Of a stretch of DNA of 64,000 nt, positions 7,869 to 15,302 are shown in pieces (within the stretch, counting starts at the first letter, position 1; every line of letters begins with the position of its first letter). Made by a program: the position numbers and the translations under genes. The DNA is taken from NCBI RefSeq assembly GCF_026420845.1, contig NZ_JAOWCB010000019.1, positions 1-64,000 on the forward strand, read 5' to 3'. The notes under the pieces are model-generated. The model saw only the letters and a program-made list of their open reading frames with translations, ran no database searches and was not told where the DNA came from. The DNA is from Streptomyces sp. PR69. Lineage in GTDB: Bacteria > Actinomycetota > Actinomycetes > Streptomycetales > Streptomycetaceae.

Positions 7869-8573
7869 TCAGGGCAGGCTCGGGGCCGGCAGTTCGGGCG
7901 CGGGGAGTTCGGGTGCCGGGAGTTCGGGTGCCGGGAGTTCGGGCGCGGGGAGTTCGGGCGCGGGGAGTTCGGGAGCCGGCAGCTCGGGTGTCGGCAGCTC
8001 CGGCAGTTCGATGGGCGGCAGTTCGATGGGGGGCAGCGAGATGCCCAGCAGGCCGCCCAGCAGGCTCAGCACGGTGTTGAGCAGGCCGGTGACCAGGGCG
8101 AGAAGCGACGAGAGGATGTCCGTCGGAGCAGCGGCGCGTACCTGCCTGAGCAGGCTGTCCAGCCCCGCCTCGACGCCTGCCGAACTGCTGGCGACCCGGC
8201 CCGTCGGGTCCTCCGCCGCGGCTCTGGCCTTCTCGAGCGCCCGCTTTGTGGCCTGGATGTCCCTGATCAGGTCCTGGACGGCCGAGTCCTCGGCCCTCGT
8301 CGTTCCGCTTTCGGCCTTCGCCGCGCTTCTGACCAGGTCCTGGGTGGCCATGCGGAGCTCGCGCGTGGTCTCGGCGAGGTCGGCCCGCGCGTCTGCGCCG
8401 TCCGCCCGTGCGTCCGGGCCGACGGCCTTCGCGGCCTCGGCGGCGGCGGCCGCGAGGGGGCTCGTGGGCCCTGTCGCCGAGGTCACGGCGCCCGCGGCCG
8501 CGGCAGGACCCAGCACCAGGGCGCCGGCGACGCCGATGGCGATGGCGGTGGAAGCGGTGGCTTTGCGATGCAT
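7869..8573 (-). CDS. Secreted protein with C-terminal ELPAP repeats
   Basis: A 234-aa exported protein with signal peptide KATASTAIAIGVAGALVLGP. A helical, Ala-rich region (about 40-150) holds candidate coiled coils (LAETTRELRMATQDLVRSA; IRDIQATKRALEKARAAAE). A hydrophobic helix follows (LLALVTGLLNTVLSLLGGLL, about 157-176), then a tail of IELPP units and seven ELPAP pentapeptides to the end. The tail may span the wall peptidoglycan or mediate adhesion. I recognise no family. The 15-nt DNA repeat encoding the tail is prone to length variation. Confidence 0.65.
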   Translation of the reverse strand: MHRKATASTAIAIGVAGALVLGPAAAAGAVTSATGPTSPLAAAAAEAAKAVGPDARADGADARADLAETTRELRMATQDLVRSAAKAESGTTRAEDSAVQDLIRDIQATKRALEKARAAAEDPTGRVASSSAGVEAGLDSLLRQVRAAAPTDILSSLLALVTGLLNTVLSLLGGLLGISLPPIELPPIELPELPTPELPAPELPAPELPAPELPAPELPAPELPAPELPAPSLP

Positions 8574-8702
8574 GAGGACAGCACCTTTCGAATCGTGGGT
8601 GGGACGGGAACCACACTTCGGGCGCTGTGCACGGTGCGCAACCGGAGGGTCGCCGCAGGTGACCATACGGGTGGTCGGCGCGGGGCGGCACACGGCGCCC
8701 GC

Positions 8703-9410
8703 TCAGTCCGCGAGGTACTGCCGCAGCTTCGCCGGCTTGAGACCGGCCGCCTCCGCGGCGTCGAGCGCGCGGGCGAGGTCCTGGCTCAGACCCGGTGTGA
8801 AGTGGAGCAGGACGATGTCCCCCCGCTTCAGCTGCGGGGCGGGCGGCGGCTGCTCGCCCCAGGTGGTGAAGTCGTGCGTCCAGGTGACCAGCGCCGTGGC
8901 GCCGCAGGCGCGCGCGGCCGTCCGGGTCGTCTCGTCATACGCCCCGAAGGGCGGACGCAACAGCCGCGGCCCGTCCCCGAAGGCGGCGAGGTGCCGGTCC
9001 CGGGCTTCGCAGATCTCGGCCCGCTGTCCGGCGGCGTCCAGCCCGGTCAGGTTCGGATGGCTGACGCTGTGGTTCTCCACTCGGGACGGGCCGTGGTCGA
9101 GCAGCGTACGGAAGTAGCTCCTGTCGTACGCGTAGGCGTCCGGCAGCAGGAAGAGCGAGGCCGGCACTTGACGCTCCAGCAGGAGCCGCTGTGCAGCGGG
9201 GTCATGGTGCCACCCGTCGTCGATGGTGATGAAGACAACGGGGTCGTCGGTCGCGACGTGGGAGACGACGGGCACGGGCTCGGGCCAGGACCGTGCTCCC
9301 ACGCCCGCTGATCCGGCCTGCGCCTGTGCGGCGGACACGGGGGCCGGAGCCAGCCCCAGGAGCAGCAGCACGGGTGCCAGGACGGCGAGTGCCATGCGTA
9401 TTCTCGACAT
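8703..9410 (-). CDS. Secreted polysaccharide deacetylase (NodB/CE4 family)
   Basis: A 235-aa exported enzyme with signal peptide MALAVLAPVLLLLGLAPAPV. It carries the CE4 motifs: VFITIDDGW (metal and catalytic Asp), SHPNLTG with upstream HSVSH (metal His pair), RPPFGAYD and DIVLLHF. It should remove acetyl groups from chitin, peptidoglycan or a similar N-acetylated polysaccharide outside the cell. ATG 9422 is an alternative start. A dre-like DasR site (9423-9434) and a TTGACA element (9442-9447, minus) lie immediately upstream, pointing to control by GlcNAc supply. Confidence 0.85.
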   Translation of the reverse strand: MSRIRMALAVLAPVLLLLGLAPAPVSAAQAQAGSAGVGARSWPEPVPVVSHVATDDPVVFITIDDGWHHDPAAQRLLLERQVPASLFLLPDAYAYDRSYFRTLLDHGPSRVENHSVSHPNLTGLDAAGQRAEICEARDRHLAAFGDGPRLLRPPFGAYDETTRTAARACGATALVTWTHDFTTWGEQPPPAPQLKRGDIVLLHFTPGLSQDLARALDAAEAAGLKPAKLRQYLAD

Positions 9411-9422
9411 GCCGCCCACCAT

Positions 9423-9434
9423 TGGTCCAGACCA
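9423..9434. promoter_or_regulatory. DasR dre-like operator over the deacetylase promoter
   Basis: TGGTCCAGACCA matches the dre core TGGTCTAGACCA at 11 of 12 positions and resembles the 12-bp repeats of Streptomyces chitinase promoters. It lies between a minus-strand TTGACA (9442-9447) and the start codon at 9410, where a repressor would block transcription. Confidence 0.6.
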
Positions 9435-9500
9435 TACACTCTGTCAATGCCTGTGCGGCAAAACGGCGTTGAGGACCGGGCGGCGGTCCTCCGCATCGCG

Positions 9501-10073
9501 TCACGGCAGCGGGATCAGCCGGTACAGCACCGTCGCGACAAGAGCCCGCGCATGCCCCACCTCCGGCGCCCCCTGCCGGAAGAGAGCGCGGTACACCAAC
9601 GGCGCCACCACATGGTCCAGCACCGCCCCGGCGTCCGGGGCGTGCTCACCGCGGGCGGCGGCCCGCGACAGGATCGTCTCGATCTGCCCGGCCGCATACA
9701 CCGCGCACTGCCCGCTGTTGGAGCCGTCCGGGTCCCCGGCCACCGCGTCCCGGAGGCCGGCGCGCCCGGCCGGGGACGCCAGCTGCTGGGCGAAGGCCGT
9801 CGCCCAGCTTTCCAGGTCGGCGCGGAGGCTGCCGAGGTCCGCCGGCGGGGAGCCGGGCCGCAGCCGTTCCACCGCGACGTCGGCCAGCAGCGCCCGGAGC
9901 GTCCCCCATCTGCGGTAGACCGTCGAGGGAGTGACCCCGGCGCGGGCGGCGACCAGCGGAACGGTGAGGCCGTCCCGTCCTCGCTCCTGGAGCAGTTCGC
10001 GTACGGCCGCATGGACGGACTGCCGGACGCGGGCGCTGCGCCCGCCGGGGCGTACCGCTGGTCTGGGGCTCAT
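9501..10073 (-). CDS. TetR-family transcriptional regulator
   Basis: A 190-aa repressor-type protein. The DNA-binding domain is at about 15-60 (VRELLQERGRDGLTVPLVAARAGVTPSTVYRRWG), with a typical TetR C-terminal region of the TetR_C_16 kind. It is the last gene of a minus-strand set with the amidase and AtzG-like genes, 31 nt after the amidase stop. It probably autoregulates through the TTAA-N-GCAA-N5-TTGC-N-TTAA palindrome at 11743-11765 ahead of the first gene. The ligand may be an amide substrate or product. Confidence 0.85.
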   Translation of the reverse strand: MSPRPAVRPGGRSARVRQSVHAAVRELLQERGRDGLTVPLVAARAGVTPSTVYRRWGTLRALLADVAVERLRPGSPPADLGSLRADLESWATAFAQQLASPAGRAGLRDAVAGDPDGSNSGQCAVYAAGQIETILSRAAARGEHAPDAGAVLDHVVAPLVYRALFRQGAPEVGHARALVATVLYRLIPLP

Positions 10074-10104
10074 TCCACGGGACCTTAACGCACATATGCA
10101 GCTT

Positions 10105-11529
10105 TTAGCTTTGCGCAGTCCCGCACGGGGCCAGTCGGCCGATCTCGCCCCGCGCCCGCTCGTACGCGGCCCCGGCGCGCAGCACCGTCGCGTCCCCGAA
10201 CGGGCGGCCGATGAGCTGCATGCCGATGGGCAGCCCGGCGTCATCGCAGCCGACGGGCACGGTGAGCGCCGGGGCGCCGACGATGTTGGCCGGGGCGGAG
10301 AGCCGGACATAGGCGTCGGCGACCGACTCGGAGGTTCCGTCCGGCCAGTCGATCCGCTCCCGGCCCCGGCCGGCCGCGGTGCACGGGACGGCGGGTGCGG
10401 CGACGACGTCCACCGCGTCGAAGACGGCCTGCCAGGCGCGCCGCATGAGCGCGCGGGCGCGCTGCGCGCGCAGATAGTCGCCCGCCGGGACCAGCGCGCC
10501 GGCCTGCAGCAGCGTGCGCACCTCGGCTCCGTACAGCTCGGGCGAGGCCCGCAGCGTCCGCTCGTGGTACGCGGTCGCCTCAGGCGCCGTCAGACCCCAC
10601 TGCACGGCGCGGATGTGTTCCGCCATCGGCACCCGGACGTCGGCGCATACGGCCCCGAGCCCGCACAGCACCTCCACGGCGCGCCGCACCGCGGCCGACA
10701 CCTGGGGGTCCGTGCGCTCGAAGTAGTAGTTGACGGGCACTCCGACGCGCAGCCCGTCCAACTCCCCGCCCAGCTCGCGCGCATACGGGGGAGGCGGCCT
10801 ATCGGACGAGGCCGGGTCGCGGGGATCGTGGCCCGCCAGCACGTCCAGGACGAGCGCCGCGTCCTCCACGCTGCGGGTGATCGGGCCCACGTGGTCCAGG
10901 GACCAGCACAGCGCCGTGACGCCATGGCGCGAGACCAGGCCGTAGGTGGGCTTCAGGCCCGCCATGCCGTTCAGCGCGGCGGGCACCCGGATGGAGCCCC
11001 CGGTGTCCGTGCCCAGGGCGAAGGTCGCCGCACCCGAGGCGACCGCGACCGCCGAACCCCCGCTCGACCCTCCGGCGACACGGTCCGGATCCCATGGGTT
11101 GCGGGTCTGCGGCGTCGTCAGCCCGTAGGCGAACTCATGCGTCTGCGTCTTGCCCGTGAGCACGGCCCCGGCCCCGAAGAGCCGGGCGGCCACGGCGCTG
11201 TCCTCGGCCGCCCGGTGGCCCTCCCGGACGCGGGACCCAGCGCCGGTGGCCAGTCCCGCGACGTCGAACAGGTCCTTGAGCCCCACCGGGATGCCGTGCA
11301 GCGGGCTTCGCGGCCCTCCCGCCGCGATCTCCCGCTCCGCGGCGGCTGCCGCCGCACGCGCCCTGTCCGCGGTCACCGCCGCATAGGCGTTGAGCCGGCC
11401 GTCGACCGCCTCGATACGGCCCAGCACCGACTCGGTGAGCTCCACGGGGGAGAGCTCGCGCGCCGCGATGGCCCGGGCGGCCGCGGCCAGCGTCAGGCCG
11501 TACGGCTCACTCGGCGCGTCCGGCGGCAT
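10105..11529 (-). CDS. Amidase-signature hydrolase (AtzF/GatA-like)
   Basis: A 474-aa cytoplasmic amidase. The Ser-cisSer-Lys triad motifs are visible: VGLKDLFDV (Lys), GGSSGGSAVAVASG (cis-Ser) and GTDTGGSIR (nucleophile Ser). Length is normal for the family. It hydrolyses an amide such as allophanate or another small amide; the substrate is not fixed by sequence. The start at 11529 overlaps the AtzG-like gene by 23 nt, so the two are coupled and may form a complex as in AtzG-AtzF-type pairs. Confidence 0.85.
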   Translation of the reverse strand: MPPDAPSEPYGLTLAAAARAIAARELSPVELTESVLGRIEAVDGRLNAYAAVTADRARAAAAAAEREIAAGGPRSPLHGIPVGLKDLFDVAGLATGAGSRVREGHRAAEDSAVAARLFGAGAVLTGKTQTHEFAYGLTTPQTRNPWDPDRVAGGSSGGSAVAVASGAATFALGTDTGGSIRVPAALNGMAGLKPTYGLVSRHGVTALCWSLDHVGPITRSVEDAALVLDVLAGHDPRDPASSDRPPPPYARELGGELDGLRVGVPVNYYFERTDPQVSAAVRRAVEVLCGLGAVCADVRVPMAEHIRAVQWGLTAPEATAYHERTLRASPELYGAEVRTLLQAGALVPAGDYLRAQRARALMRRAWQAVFDAVDVVAAPAVPCTAAGRGRERIDWPDGTSESVADAYVRLSAPANIVGAPALTVPVGCDDAGLPIGMQLIGRPFGDATVLRAGAAYERARGEIGRLAPCGTAQS

Positions 11530-11725
11530 GGCCCGGCTCCCTGAGCGCGTCGTAGGCCGCCGCTGGAGGCGTCTCGCCGAACTCCAGCGCACGCAGGGGC
11601 GAGAGGGCGTCGTGTACATGGTCGGCCCTGGCGGCGACCGCGGGCGCGTGCTCCGCGTCGAGCGGCAGTCCCGCTCTGCGGGCCCAGCGGACGGCTTCTC
11701 CGGCCGAGAGCGGGATATCGGTCAT
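11507..11725 (-). CDS. AtzG-like small subunit (DUF4089-like)
   Basis: A 72-aa protein beginning with a helical segment (SAGEAVRWARRAGLPLDAEH), a short linker, then LSPLRALEFGETPPAAAYD. AtzG-type proteins stabilise amidase-signature enzymes such as AtzE. The gene directly precedes and overlaps the amidase. RBS GGGAGGAAAAGG supports ATG 11725. A 23-bp AT-rich palindrome lies 17 nt upstream. Confidence 0.7.
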   Translation of the reverse strand: MTDIPLSAGEAVRWARRAGLPLDAEHAPAVAARADHVHDALSPLRALEFGETPPAAAYDALREPGHAAGRAE

Positions 11726-11742
11726 GGACCTTTTCCTCCCGG

Positions 11743-11765
11743 TTAAAGCAAGAATATTGCGTTAA
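11743..11765. promoter_or_regulatory. Operator-like palindrome upstream of the amidase operon
   Basis: TTAA-N-GCAA-N5-TTGC-N-TTAA, a 23-bp dyad that is strikingly AT-rich for this genome. It is placed to overlap the promoter or leader of the AtzG-like gene. The TetR-family regulator encoded at the end of the same operon is the natural candidate ligand. Confidence 0.6.
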
Positions 11766-11851
11766 TCGCTCACCTTAGGAGCGTGCTGAAGATCGCCTCA
11801 AGCGGACTTCCGGCCAATCGGGGGACACCCGCCCATGGATGCGACGCCCGG

Positions 11852-12979
11852 CTATGGCGTGGGCTGCGCCGCGAACGCCCTGCTGAAACCGGCGAACATG
11901 GCCTGTGCCTCCGCGCCGAGGAATGGACCCGCCAGCCAGGCCGCCGGCACCGGGCCGATCGAGGTGTTGGACACCAGCGCCGGTCTGCCGTCCGCGCCCG
12001 GCGCGAACCAGCCGCCACCCGAGGAGCCCCCGGTCATCGTGCAGCCGATCCGGTACATGGTCGGCTGGGACGGCGCGAGCGACAGCCGCCCGGGCCTGCC
12101 GGTGCACGAGTGCATCCGCGCGCCGTCGAAGGGCGCCGCGGCGGGATACCCCCACGCCCCCATCACATCGATCCCCGGCGCGGCCGGACCGCTGAACCGT
12201 ATCGGCAGCGCGGAGCCGACCGTCTCCTCCAGGGACCGGCCGTCGCCGCCGCCCTCCGGAGCCACATGCAGCACGGCGTAGTCGAACGCCGCGCCGTCCC
12301 CTCCTGTGGTCCTGCCCTGGGCGATCCACTGATCCGAGGCAGCCGCCCCGTCGGCCCACCACATGCCGAAGGGGGCCAGCTGCTCAGAGCCGAGCGCGCC
12401 GAGCCGCCCGGCCGGCGCCCCCGTGTCGTTGTACGACGGCACAAAGACGATGTTCCGGAACCAGCCGCCGTCCCGTCCCGCGTGCACACAGTGCCCCGCC
12501 GTCCACACGAGGTTGGACCGTCCGGGTCTTGCCGGGTCCTGCACCACGGTCGCCGAGCAGACCATCGGCCCCGCCGGTCCGTCGAAGAACACCTTGCCGA
12601 CCGCGGCGGCGCTCGCGCGGTACGGCGTTTGCACCGGGCGGGCGGCGACGGGCGCGGGCTCCGGGTCGCTGACGCCGGTCTCCCGGCCCACATTCCCCGG
12701 CACGTTCTTGTACGGCTCGCGGGCCCCGGCCATCCGGTCGTGCCCCCACAGGCCGTCGATCACCGGATTGACGAACTCCTCCGCGCCGCGCAGCCAGGCC
12801 GCCGGATTCCAGTTCCGCCAGCCGCCCGCCCGCCAGCCGTCGAGATCCACCCCCAGCTCCTTCAGCCGGGCGTCCGCCTCTCTCGGCAGACTGCCGCCGC
12901 CCGGCTGTCCGCCGCACCCGCTGCCGAACAGCAGCAGGAGGACGACGGTGAGCACCGTGGCGGACAAGCGCATCGACAT
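11852..12979 (-). CDS. Secreted trypsin-like serine protease lipoprotein
   Basis: A 375-aa exported protein. The signal peptide ends in a lipobox-like FGSGC, so it is probably lipid-anchored. After about 90 residues of linker comes an S1-fold domain with catalytic His (NLVWTAGHCVH), Asp (AAFDYAVLHV) and Ser (CTMTGGSSGGGW). The pattern resembles V8-like/S1 peptidases of Streptomyces. Start ATG 12979 follows GGGAGAA. Substrate specificity cannot be read from sequence. It is transcribed toward the amidase operon, with a 126-nt gap. Confidence 0.8.
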   Translation of the reverse strand: MSMRLSATVLTVVLLLLFGSGCGGQPGGGSLPREADARLKELGVDLDGWRAGGWRNWNPAAWLRGAEEFVNPVIDGLWGHDRMAGAREPYKNVPGNVGRETGVSDPEPAPVAARPVQTPYRASAAAVGKVFFDGPAGPMVCSATVVQDPARPGRSNLVWTAGHCVHAGRDGGWFRNIVFVPSYNDTGAPAGRLGALGSEQLAPFGMWWADGAAASDQWIAQGRTTGGDGAAFDYAVLHVAPEGGGDGRSLEETVGSALPIRFSGPAAPGIDVMGAWGYPAAAPFDGARMHSCTGRPGRLSLAPSQPTMYRIGCTMTGGSSGGGWFAPGADGRPALVSNTSIGPVPAAWLAGPFLGAEAQAMFAGFSRAFAAQPTP

Positions 12980-13049
12980 GGCGGCGGATTCTCCCGGTCG
13001 GCAACGGCGGATGTGCTGTCCACCCATACGACGGAGACGCCGCCGGCGT

Positions 13050-13772
13050 TCAGACGCGGCGCGCGACCACCAGACGGCACCGCGGCGAGCCGTCCGGCCG
13101 GCGGCCCAGCGCGGGCAGCGCCGACAGCTCCGTCTCAAACCCCGCGGCGGCCAGCTCACGCAGCACATCGCGGAGCTGGAACGTCCGGTAGTACATGACG
13201 AACCGCGGCCGCCACAGCAGATTCCGTACGCGCATCGCCGCGTCGAACCCCCACAGCGCCCAGTACAGCCGTGAGCCGACGCGGGCGGGCGCGGGCACCG
13301 GGAAGGCGAACCGCCCGCCGGGGCGCAGCGCCTGGCGCACCTCGGCGAAGAGCGCCGGACGCTCGGCCGGCAGGAAGTGGCCGAACGCCCCGAAACTCAC
13401 CGCCAGATCGAAGCCCTGGCGAAACGGCAGGGCGCGGGCGTCCGCCCGCACCCAGCTGACCGCGGGGCCGCCCGGCTGCGGAGGGACGTGCGCGGCGGCG
13501 AGCATCCCGGCGCTGAAGTCCACCCCGACGACCCGCTCCGTGCACACCCGCCGCAGCACCCCGACACCGGCCCCCGTGCCGCAGCAGACATCCAGCCCCG
13601 CACAAAACGGCCCCAGCTCCCCGAGCGCCTTGCCCACCGCCTCAAGCACCGCGTCGGGCGTACGGAAAGGCGTGCGATCGAACTTCGGCGCGAGCAGGTC
13701 ATACCCCCGCTCGACGGATGACAGCCCCTGCCGCACGAGCTCCGGCAGGGTCGGCCTCTGCGTCGACGACAT
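13050..13772 (-). CDS. Class I SAM-dependent methyltransferase
   Basis: A 240-aa cytoplasmic protein with the Rossmann methyltransferase motifs: motif I GLDVCCGTGAGVGVL (residues about 60-75), the acidic loop VVGVDFSAGML, and motif II-III DARALPF and FDLAVSFGAFGHFLP. It begins with a short helical cap (LPELVRQGLSSVERGYDLLAP). Methyl acceptor is unknown; family members act on small metabolites or quinones. It is divergent from nothing recognisable, since upstream is a GC-rich spacer. Confidence 0.8.
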   Translation of the reverse strand: MSSTQRPTLPELVRQGLSSVERGYDLLAPKFDRTPFRTPDAVLEAVGKALGELGPFCAGLDVCCGTGAGVGVLRRVCTERVVGVDFSAGMLAAAHVPPQPGGPAVSWVRADARALPFRQGFDLAVSFGAFGHFLPAERPALFAEVRQALRPGGRFAFPVPAPARVGSRLYWALWGFDAAMRVRNLLWRPRFVMYYRTFQLRDVLRELAAAGFETELSALPALGRRPDGSPRCRLVVARRV

Positions 13773-14250
13773 GCGCCCAGGTTATCGGGCGCGGGAGCGC
13801 GGCCCCGAACCCCTCACCGGCCCACCGGCCCACCGGCCCGCGCCTGCGCCCGGTGCGCCTGCACGCATGCCGATTCGACGGCGGACGCGTGCACAGTTCG
13901 AGCAACAGCCCGGCATGCGCCCGCGCCGTGCGCCGCCTCCGCGGCTGCTCCCTGCGCCGCCTCCGTACCCGCGCCGTGCGACGTCGCTTCCGCGGTTGCG
14001 GATGTGGCGGCGCGGCCGCCCGCGGCGCGACGCTGTCGCGCGCATGGGGCGGGTGTCCATCCGGACTGGTGGCCTGCGATCCGGCCCGGAGCGCGGCCCG
14101 CGCCGCGCGCCGTCTGCGCGGATGCGGATGCGGATGCGGCCGCGCGGCCGTCCGCGCGCGACGCTGCGGCCTCCTGGGGTCCGGGGGCCTGCCCCCGGTT
14201 CCGGGAAGGGGAGGGTGAGGGGAGAACGCCCCGCCCCAAGCGCCCCGCCC
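13773..14250. other. GC-rich low-complexity spacer with internal repeats
   Basis: This 478-nt stretch has no convincing gene. It is dominated by repetitions of CGC, GCGG and GATGCGG, including two similar copies of a segment ending GCGCGACGCTG (around 14014-14040 and 14140-14166). Open frames on both strands are Ala/Arg-rich and look like composition artefacts. An intergenic repeat follows at 14176. Confidence 0.6.
14176..14211. repeat. Streptomyces intergenic repeat, copy 1
   Basis: GGGGTCCGGGG...CCCCGG followed by TTCCGGGAAGGGG, a short hairpin-forming element. Closely similar copies occur at 28692-28726 (same order, TTTCGGGAAGGGG) and, as the hairpin only, at 45686-45710. Confidence 0.65.
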
Positions 14251-14493
14251 CTACTCGACCCCGTCCGACCGAAGCGCCTTCCCCACCTCCGTCACACCCC
14301 GCGTCAGCGTCCTCCCCAAGACGCCCTTCCCGCCGAGCACCTGCGGCTCGGCGAACTGCTGCTCCGCGCCCTCGCCGGAGCGGGAGGCGGGCGGAGCGGC
14401 CTCGCTGGAGGCGGCGGCGTGGCCGGCGGGGGCGAGCGCGGTGAGCAGGGCGGAGCCCGCCGCGGCGGCGCGGACGATACGGCGTGCGTTCAT
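14251..14493 (-). CDS. Small putative secreted protein
   Basis: An 80-aa protein with an N-terminal basic and hydrophobic segment (RRIVRAAAAGSALLTALAPA) that looks like a signal peptide with cleavage near AHA-A at residue 26. The mature 55 residues are charged and end LTRGVTEVGKALRSDGVE. I recognise no family. Downstream is the low-complexity spacer. It could be a real small exported protein or a decayed one; the clean signal peptide favours a gene. Confidence 0.45.
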   Translation of the reverse strand: MNARRIVRAAAAGSALLTALAPAGHAAASSEAAPPASRSGEGAEQQFAEPQVLGGKGVLGRTLTRGVTEVGKALRSDGVE

Positions 14494-14566
14494 GGCCCGT
14501 ACAACGCCCGACGCGGACGTGAGGGCACGCCGCCCGCCCCCGTACGGCCCAGTGCCGCCCCGTCCG

Positions 14567-14782
14567 CTACCGCCAGGTCTCCGGCCCGCCTCCGCGCCAT
14601 TCGACGAGGCTGCTGTCGAAGAGGTCGATCGCGTCCCCTTCCGTGCCGAGCCCCATGCCGCGCAGCAGTTCCGCCACATCCCCGCGCCCGTGCGCCAGAC
14701 CGGCGAACCGGCCGTGCACGCTGACGCGGCGGCCCCCGCCGGCAGGCGGGTGCACGATCACGGGCGGGTGTTCGGACGACAT
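14567..14782 (-). CDS. Small conserved-looking hypothetical protein
   Basis: A 71-aa cytoplasmic protein. Its N-terminus VIVHPPAGGGRRVSVHGRFAG is followed by a helix (HGRGDVAELLRGMG) and a C-terminal part rich in acidic residues and Trp (EGDAIDLFDSSLVEWRGGGP). No family recognised. The composition is more protein-like than the surrounding frames. An ATG 24 nt upstream (14806) is possible but gives a His/Met-rich extension. Confidence 0.5.
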   Translation of the reverse strand: MSSEHPPVIVHPPAGGGRRVSVHGRFAGLAHGRGDVAELLRGMGLGTEGDAIDLFDSSLVEWRGGGPETWR

Positions 14783-14990
14783 GCCTCCAATGTGCATCGC
14801 CGCCAAGAGGTCCGCACGCCGGTGACGCCCCGGCTCCCCGGCTGCCAGCGAGCGGCGTTCACCGTATCTGCCGCGCTGAACTGCGGTGATGACATGGAGT
14901 GAGGTTTCGAGGTGCGGCAGTGCCGGGCTGCTGGTTCGCTGATCGCTTAAGGAGGCCCCTTCCTCATCCCCACAACTTCAGGAGCGACCC

Positions 14991-15182
14991 ATGAGTGCTG
15001 TAGACGAATCCGGCGGCCGGGCCCGTCAGCTGCGCGAGAAGGCGCAGGAACTGCGGCAGGCGGCGGAGCGGGCCGACGATCCGGAGCAGCGGCAGCGGCT
15101 GAAGGAGAAGGCCGACCGGCTGCAGCAGCAGAGCGAGCAGGTGAGCGGCATGAGCAGCGGGGACATCTACCCGCTGGAGTGA
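14991..15182 (+). CDS. DUF6381 family small coiled-coil protein
   Basis: A 63-aa protein, almost wholly a charged amphipathic helix (ARQLREKAQELRQAAERADD, then QRLKEKADRLQQQSEQV), ending SGDIYPLE. The pattern matches the actinobacterial DUF6381 family. The helix has heptad-like spacing and should form a coiled coil. Function is unknown. RBS-like AGGAGC precedes ATG 14991. Confidence 0.65.
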   Translation: MSAVDESGGRARQLREKAQELRQAAERADDPEQRQRLKEKADRLQQQSEQVSGMSSGDIYPLE

Positions 15183-15210
15183 GCGCCCGTACGGCGACCC
15201 GTACAGCCGA

Positions 15211-15250
15211 GGGCGGCCGCGGACCGGATGTGCACGGTCCGCGGCCGCCC
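15211..15250. terminator. Hairpin between DUF6381 and DyP genes
   Basis: A 15-bp perfect inverted repeat (15211-15225 with 15236-15250, 10-nt loop) between convergent genes. Confidence 0.75.
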
Positions 15251-15302
15251 CTCGCGTACATCTGCCGTACGCCCGCCGCCGGGGGTTGTGGCGGCCGTAC
15301 GG

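Noticed and set aside
13814..14239. Long Ala-rich open frame on the minus strand
   Set aside because: It is low-complexity, lacks an RBS and domain, and mirrors the repetitive GC-rich DNA on both strands.
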